Origin: Microbacteriaceae bacterium
Lineage (GTDB): Bacteria; Actinomycetota; Actinomycetes; Actinomycetales; Microbacteriaceae
Assembly (NCBI GenBank): GCA_003852775.1
Contig: RDDZ01000071.1
Location: 1-64,000, forward strand
Direction of reading: 5' to 3'
Length of the DNA stretch: 64,000 bases
The first letter of the stretch is position 1, and the number at the start of each line of letters is the position of its first letter. A program made the position numbers and the translations under genes. Below the pieces are notes generated by a model. It had not been told where the DNA came from and ran no database searches. It saw only the letters and a program-made list of their open reading frames with translations. This document shows positions 54,667 through 63,206 of this stretch, piece by piece.

Positions 54667-54855
54667 ATGCGATCCCGGATGCAGCGGATCACCACCCGGA
54701 TGCGCCGCGACGACGGCGCTGCCACGGCCGAGTACGCGATCACGATCATGGCGGCCGTCGGCTTCGCCGGCCTGCTCGTCGTCATCATGCGCTCGTCGGA
54801 GGTGCAGCAGATCCTCACCGACCTCGTGCGGAATGCGCTCGCGTTCGGCGGCTGA
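54667..54855 (+). CDS. DUF4244 protein, Flp-pilin-like
   Basis: A 62-residue protein with the pattern DDGAATAEYAITIMAAVGFA followed by a hydrophobic helix, that is, the processing site G/A-x-x-AEY of Flp-type pilins. AAAGGAG lies eight bases before ATG 54667. It is the candidate pilus subunit of the locus. The end overlaps the next gene by 23 bases. Confidence 0.88.
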   Translation: MRSRMQRITTRMRRDDGAATAEYAITIMAAVGFAGLLVVIMRSSEVQQILTDLVRNALAFGG

Positions 54856-55183
54856 CGACGAGGGCTCGGCCGCCGCCGAGTTCGCGGTCGCCCTTCCCGC
54901 GGTCGCGCTCGTGCTCGCGGTCTGCGTCGGCGCGATCGGGGTCGGCTCGCAACAGCTGCGCCTGCAGGACGCGGCGGCGGATGCGGCACGCGGCTACGGC
55001 AGGGGAGAGTCGCCCGGCGCGATCTCCGCGCGGGCCGCCCGAGCCGTGCCGGGAGCCTCGGTGTCGGTCTCCCGCCCCGACGGCCTCGTGTGCGTCCGGC
55101 TGGAGGCCGCTGCGCGGGGCCCCGCGTCGGTCGCCGGGCTGGCGCTCGCCGCGAGCAGCTGCGCGCTCGACGGAGGCCGATGA
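54833..55183 (+). CDS. TadE-like minor pilin
   Basis: A 116-residue protein with a short basic leader, DDEGSAAAEFAVALPAVALV and one hydrophobic helix, then a small extracellular domain with two cysteines (LVCVRL and SSCALDGG) that could form a disulfide. It matches the TadE/Rv3655c position and form. ATG 54833 starts within the DUF4244 gene, and the stop overlaps the next start. Confidence 0.85.
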   Translation: MRSRSAADDEGSAAAEFAVALPAVALVLAVCVGAIGVGSQQLRLQDAAADAARGYGRGESPGAISARAARAVPGASVSVSRPDGLVCVRLEAAARGPASVAGLALAASSCALDGGR

Positions 55184-55572
55184 TGCGCGCGCCTGGGCCA
55201 GGCGGCGCGTCTCCCGGGGACGGCCGCCGACGGCGCACGGTCGGCGACGACGCGGGCGCGGGCGGCGTCGCCGCCCTCGCCATCGTCGCCGCGACCATCG
55301 CGTGCGCCCTCGCGGTCGTCGGTCTCGGGGGTGCGCTCACCGCGCGGCAGAGGGTCGTCGCCGCCGCCGACGCGGCAGCGCTCGCGGCGGCCGACACCCT
55401 CCTGGGCGCCGTGGCCGGCGACCCGTGCGCGCTCGCGGCGGAGGTCGCCGCGGCGCATCGGGTGAGCCTCGAGAGCTGTCGGCTCGAGGGGGCGGAGGCG
55501 GTCGTCGCGGTGTCCACGCGACTCGCCGGCGTGCCGGTCCGCGCCCACTCCCGGGCGGGACCCACCCCGTAG
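55180..55572 (+). CDS. Rv3654c-like TadE-family pilus protein
   Basis: A 130-residue protein: basic leader, DDAGAGGVAALAIVAATIAC with one hydrophobic helix, then RQRVVAAADAAALAAADTLL, the signature of the Rv3654c group, and a cysteine pair (GDPCAL, LESCRL). Last gene of the Tad operon, 99 bases before topA. ATG 55180 and ATG 55183 are both in frame. Confidence 0.85.
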   Translation: MMRAPGPGGASPGDGRRRRTVGDDAGAGGVAALAIVAATIACALAVVGLGGALTARQRVVAAADAAALAAADTLLGAVAGDPCALAAEVAAAHRVSLESCRLEGAEAVVAVSTRLAGVPVRAHSRAGPTP

Positions 55573-55671
55573 GGGCGCGCCGCATCCGGGACCAAAGTCC
55601 CCACCGGTCGCGAGGTGACGCACTGCCTGTGTGTGTATGGTGTGCCTCGGATCAACGGAAGGAAACACGGA

Positions 55672-58395
55672 GTGCCCACGAAGAAGCTCGTGATCGTCGA
55701 GTCGCCGGCGAAGGCGCGCACGATCGCGCAGTACCTCGGCGACGGATACGAGGTGCAGGCCTCCGTCGGGCACATCCGCGACCTCATCGACACGAAGGAC
55801 CTGCCGCCGGAGCTCAAGAAGGGCAGCCTCGGCAAGTTCTCCGTCGACGTCGAGAACGGCTTCGAGCCGTACTACGTCGTCTCCGACAGCAAGAAGAAGA
55901 CCGTCACCGAGCTCAAGCGCGCCCTCAAGGACGCCGAGGAGCTCTACCTCGCGACGGATGAAGACCGCGAGGGAGAGGCCATCGCGTGGCACCTGCTCGA
56001 GGTGCTCAAGCCCAAGGTGCCGGTCAAGCGCATGGTGTTCCACGAGATCACCAAGGAGGCGATCCAGCGCGCCGAGCAGAACACGCGCGAGATCGACACC
56101 GCGCTCGTCGACGCGCAGGAGACCCGCCGCATCCTCGACCGCCTCTACGGTTTCGAGGTCTCCCCGGTGCTGTGGCGGAAGGTCGGCCCCGGCCTCTCGG
56201 CGGGCCGCGTGCAGTCGGCCGCGACGCGCCTCGTCGTCGACCGCGAGCGCGAGCGCCTCGCCTTCGTCTCGGCGAACTACTGGAACCTCACGGCGGAGCT
56301 CGCGCCCGCCGACACCGACACCACCTTCACCGCGCGGCTCGCGCGCCTCGAGGGCAAGCGCATCGCCCAGGGCGGCGACTTCGACGACGCGGGGAAGCTC
56401 AAGGCGGACGTCGTCGCGCTCGACGAGCGCGCCGCCGACACCCTCGTCGACGCCCTCCGCGGACCCGACGCGACGTTCACCGTCGCGAAGCTCGAGACGA
56501 AGCCCTACTCGCGTCGCCCCGCCGCGCCCTTCACGACCTCGACGCTCCAGCAGGAGGCCTCGCGCAAGCTGCGCTTCTCGGCGCGCACGACCATGAGCCT
56601 TGCGCAGTCGCTCTACGAGAACGGCTACATCACCTACATGCGCACCGACTCGACCACGCTCTCGCAGCAGGCGATCGAGGCGGCGCGTGCGCAGGCCGTC
56701 AAGCTCTACGGCGCCGATTCGATCCCCGAGAAGCCGCGCGTCTACGCCTCGAAGTCCAAGAACGCGCAGGAGGCGCACGAGGCCATCCGTCCCTCGGGCG
56801 ACGTCTTCCGCACGCCGGCCGAGCTCGCCTCGCAGCTCCGCGGCGACGAGTTCAAGCTCTACGACCTCATCTGGAAGCGCACCGTCGCGAGCCAGATGGC
56901 GGACGCCAAGGGCTCCACGGCGACCGTCACGATCGCCGCCGACGGCGGAGAGGGCGCCCGCGCCGAGTTCACGGCATCCGGCACCGTCATCACCTTCCGC
57001 GGCTACCAGGCCGCCTACGAGGAGGGCCGTGACGAGTCGCGCAACGCGGGCGAGGAGGCGAGCGCCAAGCTGCCGCCGCTCGAGGAGGGCCAGGCGCTCA
57101 CGGTGGCCGAGCTCGAGGCCAAGGGCCACGACACCACCCCGCCGCCGCGCTACACCGAGGCGAGCCTCGTCAAGGCGCTCGAGGAGCTCGGCATCGGCCG
57201 CCCCTCGACCTACGCGTCGATCATCTCGACCATCATCGACCGCGGTTACGTGACCCCGCGCGGTCAGGCGCTCGTGCCGAACTGGATCGCGTTCAGCGTC
57301 GTGCGCCTGCTCGAGGACCACTTCAGTGAGCTCGTGGAGTACGACTTCACGGCCGAGATGGAGGACGACCTCGACAAGATCGCCAGCGGCGAGGCCGACC
57401 GCGTCGACTGGCTCAACCAGTTCTACTTCGGAGGCGGCGACCACCCGGGCCTGCGCGAGATCGTCGACAACCTCGGCGACATCGACGCGCGCGCCGTCAA
57501 CTCGATCCGCATCGACGACGGCATCACGCTGCGCGTCGGCCGCTACGGCCCCTACCTCGAGGTCGAGGACGGCTCCGAGACCCCGCGCCGCGTCAACGTG
57601 CCCGAGGAGGTCGCCCCCGACGAGCTGACGCCCGCCAAGGCCCGCGAGCTCATCGAGGCCCCCGTCGTGACGGACCGCGTGCTCGGCGAGAACCCCGCCA
57701 ACGGCAAGACGATCGTCGTCAAGGACGGCCGCTACGGCCCCTACGTCACCGAGCTCGAGCCGGAGCCGGAGGCCGAGGCCGCCGCCGAGGTCGAGGGCGT
57801 CGCCGTCGACCCGGCCACGGGAGAGGTCGTCGAGGAGAAGCCCAAGAAGAAGACCGCGAAGAAGAAGGCTGCGGCGCCCAAGCCGCGTACGGCATCCCTC
57901 TTCAAGTCGATGGACGTCGCCACGATCGACCTCGAGACGGCGCTCAAGCTGCTCGACCTGCCGCGCGTCGTGGGCGAGGACCCGGAGTCGGGCGAGCCCA
58001 TCACCGCCCAGAACGGACGCTACGGCCCGTACCTCAAGAAGGGCACCGACTCGCGCTCGCTCGAGAGCGAGGAGCAGATCTTCACGATCGAGCTGCCCGC
58101 CGCGCTCGAGATCTTCGCCCAGCCGAAGTACGGCGCGCGTCGCCCGTCGAGCGCCCTCAAGGAGTTCGACGCCGACCCGACGAGCGGCAAGCCGATCCGC
58201 ATCCGCGACGGCCGCTTCGGCCCGTACGTGACCGACGGCGAGACGAACGCGACCATCCCGCGCGGCGAGACCGTCGAGGGTGTCGACTTCGACCGCGCCG
58301 TGCAGCTGCTCGCGGACAAGCGCGCGAAGGGCCCGGCGAAGCCGAAGAAGACCACCGCGCGCGCGAAGAAGCCGGCCGCGGCGAAGAAGCGCTGA
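55672..58395 (+). CDS. topA: DNA topoisomerase I
   Basis: The 907-residue type IA enzyme relaxes negative supercoils. It has the Toprim domain (KLVIVESPAKARTIAQYLG; LATDEDREGEAIAWHLLEVL), the active-site Tyr322 in GYITYMRTDSTTLS, and an actinobacterial C-terminus with several topoisomerase repeats (DGRYGPYV, NGRYGPYL, DGRFGPYV), then a Lys/Ala-rich tail. GTG 55672 with GGAAGGAA upstream gives the standard N-terminus MPTKKLVIVESPA; the open frame to 55615 is leader. tmk starts at the topA stop codon. Confidence 0.96.
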   Translation: MPTKKLVIVESPAKARTIAQYLGDGYEVQASVGHIRDLIDTKDLPPELKKGSLGKFSVDVENGFEPYYVVSDSKKKTVTELKRALKDAEELYLATDEDREGEAIAWHLLEVLKPKVPVKRMVFHEITKEAIQRAEQNTREIDTALVDAQETRRILDRLYGFEVSPVLWRKVGPGLSAGRVQSAATRLVVDRERERLAFVSANYWNLTAELAPADTDTTFTARLARLEGKRIAQGGDFDDAGKLKADVVALDERAADTLVDALRGPDATFTVAKLETKPYSRRPAAPFTTSTLQQEASRKLRFSARTTMSLAQSLYENGYITYMRTDSTTLSQQAIEAARAQAVKLYGADSIPEKPRVYASKSKNAQEAHEAIRPSGDVFRTPAELASQLRGDEFKLYDLIWKRTVASQMADAKGSTATVTIAADGGEGARAEFTASGTVITFRGYQAAYEEGRDESRNAGEEASAKLPPLEEGQALTVAELEAKGHDTTPPPRYTEASLVKALEELGIGRPSTYASIISTIIDRGYVTPRGQALVPNWIAFSVVRLLEDHFSELVEYDFTAEMEDDLDKIASGEADRVDWLNQFYFGGGDHPGLREIVDNLGDIDARAVNSIRIDDGITLRVGRYGPYLEVEDGSETPRRVNVPEEVAPDELTPAKARELIEAPVVTDRVLGENPANGKTIVVKDGRYGPYVTELEPEPEAEAAAEVEGVAVDPATGEVVEEKPKKKTAKKKAAAPKPRTASLFKSMDVATIDLETALKLLDLPRVVGEDPESGEPITAQNGRYGPYLKKGTDSRSLESEEQIFTIELPAALEIFAQPKYGARRPSSALKEFDADPTSGKPIRIRDGRFGPYVTDGETNATIPRGETVEGVDFDRAVQLLADKRAKGPAKPKKTTARAKKPAAAKKR

Positions 58396-59021
58396 TGGCG
58401 GCTCGCGGGCTGTTCCTCACCTTCGAGGGCGGTGACGGTTCGGGCAAGTCGACGCAGGTCGCCCTGCTCACCGAGTGGCTCGCCGAGCAGGGCCGCACCG
58501 TCGTGCACGCGCGCGAGCCCGGCGGCACCGAGCTCGGCGCCGAGCTGCGGGAGATCATCCTGCACCGCCGCGGCTACATCGCCCCGCGCGCCGAGGCGCT
58601 GCTCTACGCGGCCGACCGCGCGCACAACATCGCGACCGTCGTGCGACCCGCTCTCGAGAGCGGCCACATCGTGATCCAGGACCGCTACCTCGACTCGTCG
58701 GTCGCCTACCAGGGCGCTGGGCGCGTGCTCGACCCCGCCGAGGTGCGGAACGTATCGCTCTGGGCGACCGAGGGTCTGCTTCCCGACCTGACCGTGCTGC
58801 TCGACCTCGACATCGAGACCGGCCGCGCGCGCCTCGACGACTCCCGCACGCGCTACGACCGCCTCGAGGCGGAGGCGGCCGAGTTCCATCACCGCGTGCG
58901 CGAGGCCTACCTGGGCCTGGCGTCCGCGGAGCCCGGGCGCTTCCTCGTGCTCGACGCGACCGAGTCCGTCGACACGCTCGCGGCCCGCATCCGCGACCGG
59001 GTGTCGGAGCTGCTCGCGTAG
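58395..59021 (+). CDS. tmk: Thymidylate kinase
   Basis: The 208-residue enzyme converts dTMP to dTDP. P-loop FEGGDGSGKST (10-20), the DRY-type motif VIQDRYLDSSVAYQG and REPGGTELG are present. ATG 58395 overlaps the topA stop by one base (TGATG), and holB follows ten bases after, a gene order usual in actinobacteria. Confidence 0.96.
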   Translation: MAARGLFLTFEGGDGSGKSTQVALLTEWLAEQGRTVVHAREPGGTELGAELREIILHRRGYIAPRAEALLYAADRAHNIATVVRPALESGHIVIQDRYLDSSVAYQGAGRVLDPAEVRNVSLWATEGLLPDLTVLLDLDIETGRARLDDSRTRYDRLEAEAAEFHHRVREAYLGLASAEPGRFLVLDATESVDTLAARIRDRVSELLA

Positions 59022-59031
59022 CCTGGCAACG

Positions 59032-60186
59032 ATGAGCAGCATCTGGGACGAGCTGACCGGGCAGGCGGAGGCCATCGCGACCGTGCGCGCCGCGGCGGCA
59101 GGCGAATCGCTCGCGCACTCGTGGCTCATCACGGGACCGCCCGGATCCGGCCGCTCCACGCTCGCCTACGCGTTCGCGACCGAGCTGCTCGCCCGGCCCG
59201 ACGTGCCGGGCGACCTCGAGGCGACCGCCGCGCAGGTAGCCGCCCGCACGCACCCCGACCTGGCCGTGCTCAGCACCGAGGCCGTCATCATCAAGATCGA
59301 GGACGTGCGCAAGCTCGTCACCGCGAGCCAGTACTCGCCGTCGGTCGGCCGGTACCGCGTCATGATCATCGAGGACGCCGACCGGATGGCGGAGCGCACC
59401 TCCAACGTGCTGCTCAAGGCGCTCGAGGAGCCGCCCGAGCGCACCATCTGGATCCTGTGCGCGCCGAGCGAGGCCGACCTGCTGCCGACCATCCGCTCGC
59501 GCGTGCGCTCGGTGCGGCTGCGCGTGCCGAGCGTCGACGACGTCGCCGAGCTCATCGAGCGCCGCGACGGCGTGAGCCGGCCCGACGCGCTGCGGGCCGC
59601 CCGGGAGGCGCAGGCCCACATCGGGATGGCCCACCGCCTCGCGACCGACGAGAAAGCCCGTGAGCGGCGCAAGCGCACCATGGAGCTCGCCCTCGGCATC
59701 CGCAGCGTCTCCGGCGCCGTGCTCGCCGCGGCAGAGCTGCTCGACATCGCCGGACAGGACGCCAAGGCGATCACCGAGGAGCGCGACGCCGAGGAGCGCG
59801 AGCAGGCGCTCCGCTCGCTCGGCGTCGAGCCGGGCGGCACGGTGCCCCCCGCCCTGCGCGCCCAGCTCAAGGCCCTCGAGGAGGACCAGAAGCGCCGCGC
59901 CACCCGCAGCCTCCGCGACGGCATCGACCGCATCCTCGTCGACCTGCTCTCGCTCTATCGCGACGTGCTGCTGCTGCAGCTCGGGGTCGAGCTCGAGCCC
60001 GTCAACCTCGCCATCTACCCGGAGCTCGCGCAGGCCGCCGAGCGCTCGACACCGGCCGAGACGCTCGCGACGCTCGACGCGATCGGCGAGGCGCGCACGC
60101 GCATCGAGGGGAACGTCGCTCCCGCGCTCGCGCTCGAGGCGATGCTCGTCTCGGCCATCCGCCGCGCCCCGGCGGGCACCCGGTGA
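59032..60186 (+). CDS. holB: DNA polymerase III subunit delta'
   Basis: The 384-residue clamp-loader subunit has the AAA+ fold with GPPGSGRSTL (35-44), where the Walker A lysine is Arg, fitting a delta' that does not hydrolyse ATP. Sensor region IWILCAPSEADLLPTIRSRV is also seen. It works with the DnaX product encoded 28 kb away. The stop overlaps the next gene start by four bases (GTGA). Confidence 0.94.
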   Translation: MSSIWDELTGQAEAIATVRAAAAGESLAHSWLITGPPGSGRSTLAYAFATELLARPDVPGDLEATAAQVAARTHPDLAVLSTEAVIIKIEDVRKLVTASQYSPSVGRYRVMIIEDADRMAERTSNVLLKALEEPPERTIWILCAPSEADLLPTIRSRVRSVRLRVPSVDDVAELIERRDGVSRPDALRAAREAQAHIGMAHRLATDEKARERRKRTMELALGIRSVSGAVLAAAELLDIAGQDAKAITEERDAEEREQALRSLGVEPGGTVPPALRAQLKALEEDQKRRATRSLRDGIDRILVDLLSLYRDVLLLQLGVELEPVNLAIYPELAQAAERSTPAETLATLDAIGEARTRIEGNVAPALALEAMLVSAIRRAPAGTR

Positions 60187-61724
60187 CGCGTCGCGTCGCG
60201 CGGCGGGGGATGCGGGCTCTCGCCGCAGCCGTCGCCGCGACCGTGCTGCTCACGGGCTGCGTCTCGTGGTTCATGCCGTCGCGTCCGCCCGCCACCTCGA
60301 CGCCCACGGGCGAGGAGGTCGCCGCCGAGCTCGCGCCGTACTACCACCAGATCGTGCGGTGGACCGGATGCGGGGACGGCCTGCAGTGCGCGACCGTGAC
60401 CGCCCCGCTCGACTGGGACGACCCGGCGGCCGACACGATCGAGCTCGCCCTCATCCGTCAGCACGCGACGAGCGGCGCCCCCCGCGGTTCGCTGCTCGTC
60501 AACCCGGGCGGGCCCGGCGGGTCGGGCGTAGCGTTCATCCGCGACTCCATCGACTTCGCGACGAGCGAGACCCTGCAGCGGGAGTTCGACGTCGTCGGGT
60601 TCGACCCGCGCGGCGTCGGCGAGTCGACGCCCGTGCGGTGCACCGCCGACGACGCCGAGCTCGACGAGTACATCTACGGCATCGTGCCGGGCGAGCGCGG
60701 CACGGATGCGTGGGTCGCCGCAGCCGAGGAACGCAACCGCGCCTTCGGCGAGGGGTGCCTCGAGCACACCGGCCCGCTGCTCGCGCACGTCGACACCGTG
60801 AGCGCGGCCCGCGACCTCGACCTGCTGCGTGCCGTGCTGGGCGACGAGAAGCTCAACTACCTCGGCTACTCGTACGGCACCTACCTCGGAGCGCGTTACG
60901 CGGAGCTCTACCCGGAGCGCGCCGGCCGCCTCGTGCTCGACGGGGCCATCGACCCCTCAGCGAGCGAGTTCGACGTGACCCTCACGCAGGCGCGCGGCTT
61001 CGAGGACGCCCTCACCGCGTACCTCGAGGACTGCCTCGACCGCGACGAGTGCCCGTTCGGCGGCACGGTCGCCGCGGCGCGCACCCGCATCGCCTCGCTG
61101 CTCCGGCAGCTCGACGCGAGACCCCTCGTCGGCGACGACGGGCGACGCCTCGGCGCCGGCACCATGTTCAGCGCGATCATCCTGCCGCTCTACAACCGCG
61201 GCAACTGGACCTACCTCGACCAGCTGTTCCGCGAGACCCTCGACGGCGACGCCGACACCGCCTTCTTCCTCGCCGACGTCTACAACGACCGCGAGGCCGA
61301 CGGCCGGTACTCCAGCAACGGCACGGAGTCGTTCATCGCGATCAACTGCCTCGACTACCCGAGCGACCCCGACCCGGACCTCATGCGCGCGCAGGCCGAG
61401 CAGCTCGCCGCCGAGGCGCCCGTTTTCGGCCCGTGGATGGCGTACGGCGGCACGCAGTGCCCGCAGTGGCCGTTCCCGTCGACCGTCGACCGCGTCGCGA
61501 TCACGGCGCCGGGTTCGCCGGACATCCTCGTGATCGGGACGACGAACGACCCCGCGACCCCCTACGTGTGGGCGGAGGCGCTCGCCTCCCAGCTCGAGCG
61601 CGGGCACCTCGTGACCCGCCGCGGCGAGGGGCACACGGCCTACGGCGAGAGCGAGTGCATCACGCGTGTGGCGGACGCGTTCCTCGTCGACGGCGTCCTG
61701 CCGGCGTCCGACCCCCTGTGCTGA
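60183..61724 (+). CDS. Secreted alpha/beta hydrolase lipoprotein (tripeptidyl aminopeptidase-like)
   Basis: The 513-residue protein has a lipoprotein signal ending LLTGC (Cys26), the oxyanion-hole segment LLVNPGGPGGSGVAFI, nucleophile elbow LGYSYGTYLGARYAELYPE and a TAP-like C-terminal domain with the catalytic His in RRGEGHTAYGES. This is the SlpD/SlpE-type family of mycelium-associated peptidases. It likely releases short peptides outside the membrane. GTG 60183 overlaps holB. Confidence 0.92.
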   Translation: MTRRVARRGMRALAAAVAATVLLTGCVSWFMPSRPPATSTPTGEEVAAELAPYYHQIVRWTGCGDGLQCATVTAPLDWDDPAADTIELALIRQHATSGAPRGSLLVNPGGPGGSGVAFIRDSIDFATSETLQREFDVVGFDPRGVGESTPVRCTADDAELDEYIYGIVPGERGTDAWVAAAEERNRAFGEGCLEHTGPLLAHVDTVSAARDLDLLRAVLGDEKLNYLGYSYGTYLGARYAELYPERAGRLVLDGAIDPSASEFDVTLTQARGFEDALTAYLEDCLDRDECPFGGTVAAARTRIASLLRQLDARPLVGDDGRRLGAGTMFSAIILPLYNRGNWTYLDQLFRETLDGDADTAFFLADVYNDREADGRYSSNGTESFIAINCLDYPSDPDPDLMRAQAEQLAAEAPVFGPWMAYGGTQCPQWPFPSTVDRVAITAPGSPDILVIGTTNDPATPYVWAEALASQLERGHLVTRRGEGHTAYGESECITRVADAFLVDGVLPASDPLC

Positions 61725-61802
61725 GCCGAGCGCCGCTCATACGTTCGGAGCACCCCGAAACATCGGCTATGCTCGGAGGCTGTGCCGCTGCACGCAGCGC
61801 AC

Positions 61803-61875
61803 GCCGCCTTAGCTCAGTCGGCAGAGCGATTCACTCGTAATGAATAGGTCGAGGGTTCGATTCCCTCAGGCGGCT
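61803..61875 (+). tRNA. tRNA-Thr (CGT anticodon)
   Basis: A 73-base cloverleaf with acceptor GCCGCCT / AGGCGGC, D arm AGCTCAGTCGGCAGAGC, anticodon arm with loop CTCGTAA (anticodon CGT) and T arm GAGGGTTCGATTCCCTC. CCA is not encoded. The downstream 230 bases show no duplicated tRNA end. Confidence 0.96.
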
Positions 61876-62106
61876 CCGATTCCTCCTTCTTCCGTCGCTT
61901 TACCGCCCGACGTACACGGGCTCGATGAGCGGCGTCGTCATCTGCTTCGCGATGGTGCACGGCGGCCTTCCCAACGACGGCTACGGGTTCACGCGCGCGG
62001 CCGCACGCTGGGGCGGCTGCTGACGGACCCCGCGGACCGCGCATCCGGGGGCCCGCGAGGCCCGGCAGGGAGGCGGATGCGCGGCCCGCGGCCCTACGCT
62101 GGTGCC
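61876..62106. other. Intergenic region after tRNA-Thr
   Basis: About 230 bases. A 32-codon frame at 61925-62023 (MSGVVICFAMVHGGLPNDGY...) lacks a ribosome site and is probably spurious or a fragment. CCGCGCATCC and GGATGCGCGG form a 10-bp inverted repeat around 62038-62087. TACGCT at about 62095 serves as -10 for the leaderless gene at 62107. Confidence 0.4.
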
Positions 62107-63090
62107 ATGAGCGAACGACTGCGGTGGGGCATCCTCGGAACCGGGCTCATCGCCCGAATGTTCACCTCCGACCTGCAGCTCACCGGTTTCACGGTGAGCG
62201 CCGTCGGCTCGCGCTCGCAGGAGGGCGCCGACGCCTTCGCCGCGGAGTTCGGCCTGCCGCGGGCGCACGCGAGCTACGAGGCGCTCGCCGCCGACCCCGA
62301 GGTCGACGTCGTCTACGTCGCGACGCCGCACCCGTACCACGCCGAGAACGCGCTGCTCGCGATCGAGCACGGCAAGCACGTGCTCGTCGAGAAGCCGTTC
62401 ACGCTCAACGCCGAGGAGGCGCGTCGCGTCGTCGACGCGGCCGCCGCGAAGGGCGTCGTCGTGCTCGAGGCGATGTGGACCCGCTGGCTCCCGCACATGG
62501 TGCGCGTGCGCGAGATCATCGCGTCGGGCGCGCTCGGCGAGGTGCGCGCCCTCATCGCCGACCACGACCAGAAGCTGCCGCTCGACCCCGAGCACCGTCT
62601 GCAGAACCCGGCCCTCGGCGGCGGTGCGCTGCTCGACCTCGGCATCTACCCCGTATCGTTCGCGTGGGACGTGTTCGGCGCCCCGTCGACCGTGCACGCG
62701 ATCTCCTCGCCCACGCCCACGGGTGTCGACCGCCAGACCGCGATCATCCTCGGCTTCCCGGGTGGCGAGCAGGCCGTGCTGCACACGCAGCTCGACGCCC
62801 GCGGGCCCTCCACCGCCGTCGTCATCGGCACCGAGGGGCGCATCGAGATCGACCCCGTCTGGTACAACGCCACGAGCTTCACCGTGCTCGACCCGGCGGA
62901 TGCGGTCATCGAGCGGTACGAGAACGCGGTGCCGGGGCGCGGCATGCAGTTCCAGGCCGAGGAGGTCGAGCGGCTCGTCGCCGCGGGCGTCACTGCCGGC
63001 GAGATCCTGCCGCCCGAGGAGAGCGTCGCGATCATGGGCACGCTCGACGAGGTGCGCCGTCAGATCGGGCTGCGCTACCCGGGCGAGTGA
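62107..63090 (+). CDS. Gfo/Idh/MocA family oxidoreductase
   Basis: The 327-residue NAD(P)-dependent dehydrogenase has the Rossmann motif GILGTGLIARMF (8-19), the catalytic-site motif HVLVEKPFTLN (Lys of EKP) and GGGALLDLGIYPVSFAWDVF (substrate His/Asp region). Such enzymes oxidise sugars, inositols or dihydrodiols; the exact one is not told. The ATG at 62107 gives the family N-terminus and lies seven bases after TACGCT, so the mRNA appears leaderless. Confidence 0.92.
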   Translation: MSERLRWGILGTGLIARMFTSDLQLTGFTVSAVGSRSQEGADAFAAEFGLPRAHASYEALAADPEVDVVYVATPHPYHAENALLAIEHGKHVLVEKPFTLNAEEARRVVDAAAAKGVVVLEAMWTRWLPHMVRVREIIASGALGEVRALIADHDQKLPLDPEHRLQNPALGGGALLDLGIYPVSFAWDVFGAPSTVHAISSPTPTGVDRQTAIILGFPGGEQAVLHTQLDARGPSTAVVIGTEGRIEIDPVWYNATSFTVLDPADAVIERYENAVPGRGMQFQAEEVERLVAAGVTAGEILPPEESVAIMGTLDEVRRQIGLRYPGE

Positions 63091-63206
63091 GGCCTGCGCG
63101 AGTGAGGCCGGCGGCGCCGTGAGCGACCGGTAGCGCACGCGTACGCACCGCGCAAGGGGCGGTCGCCGACAGGGGCCCGCCAGGACCCCGTCGGTATCAT
63201 GGCGAG

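Noticed and set aside
61925..62023. A 32-codon frame after tRNA-Thr
   Set aside because: No ribosome binding site, no family recognised, and located in a short intergenic region; not supported as a gene.
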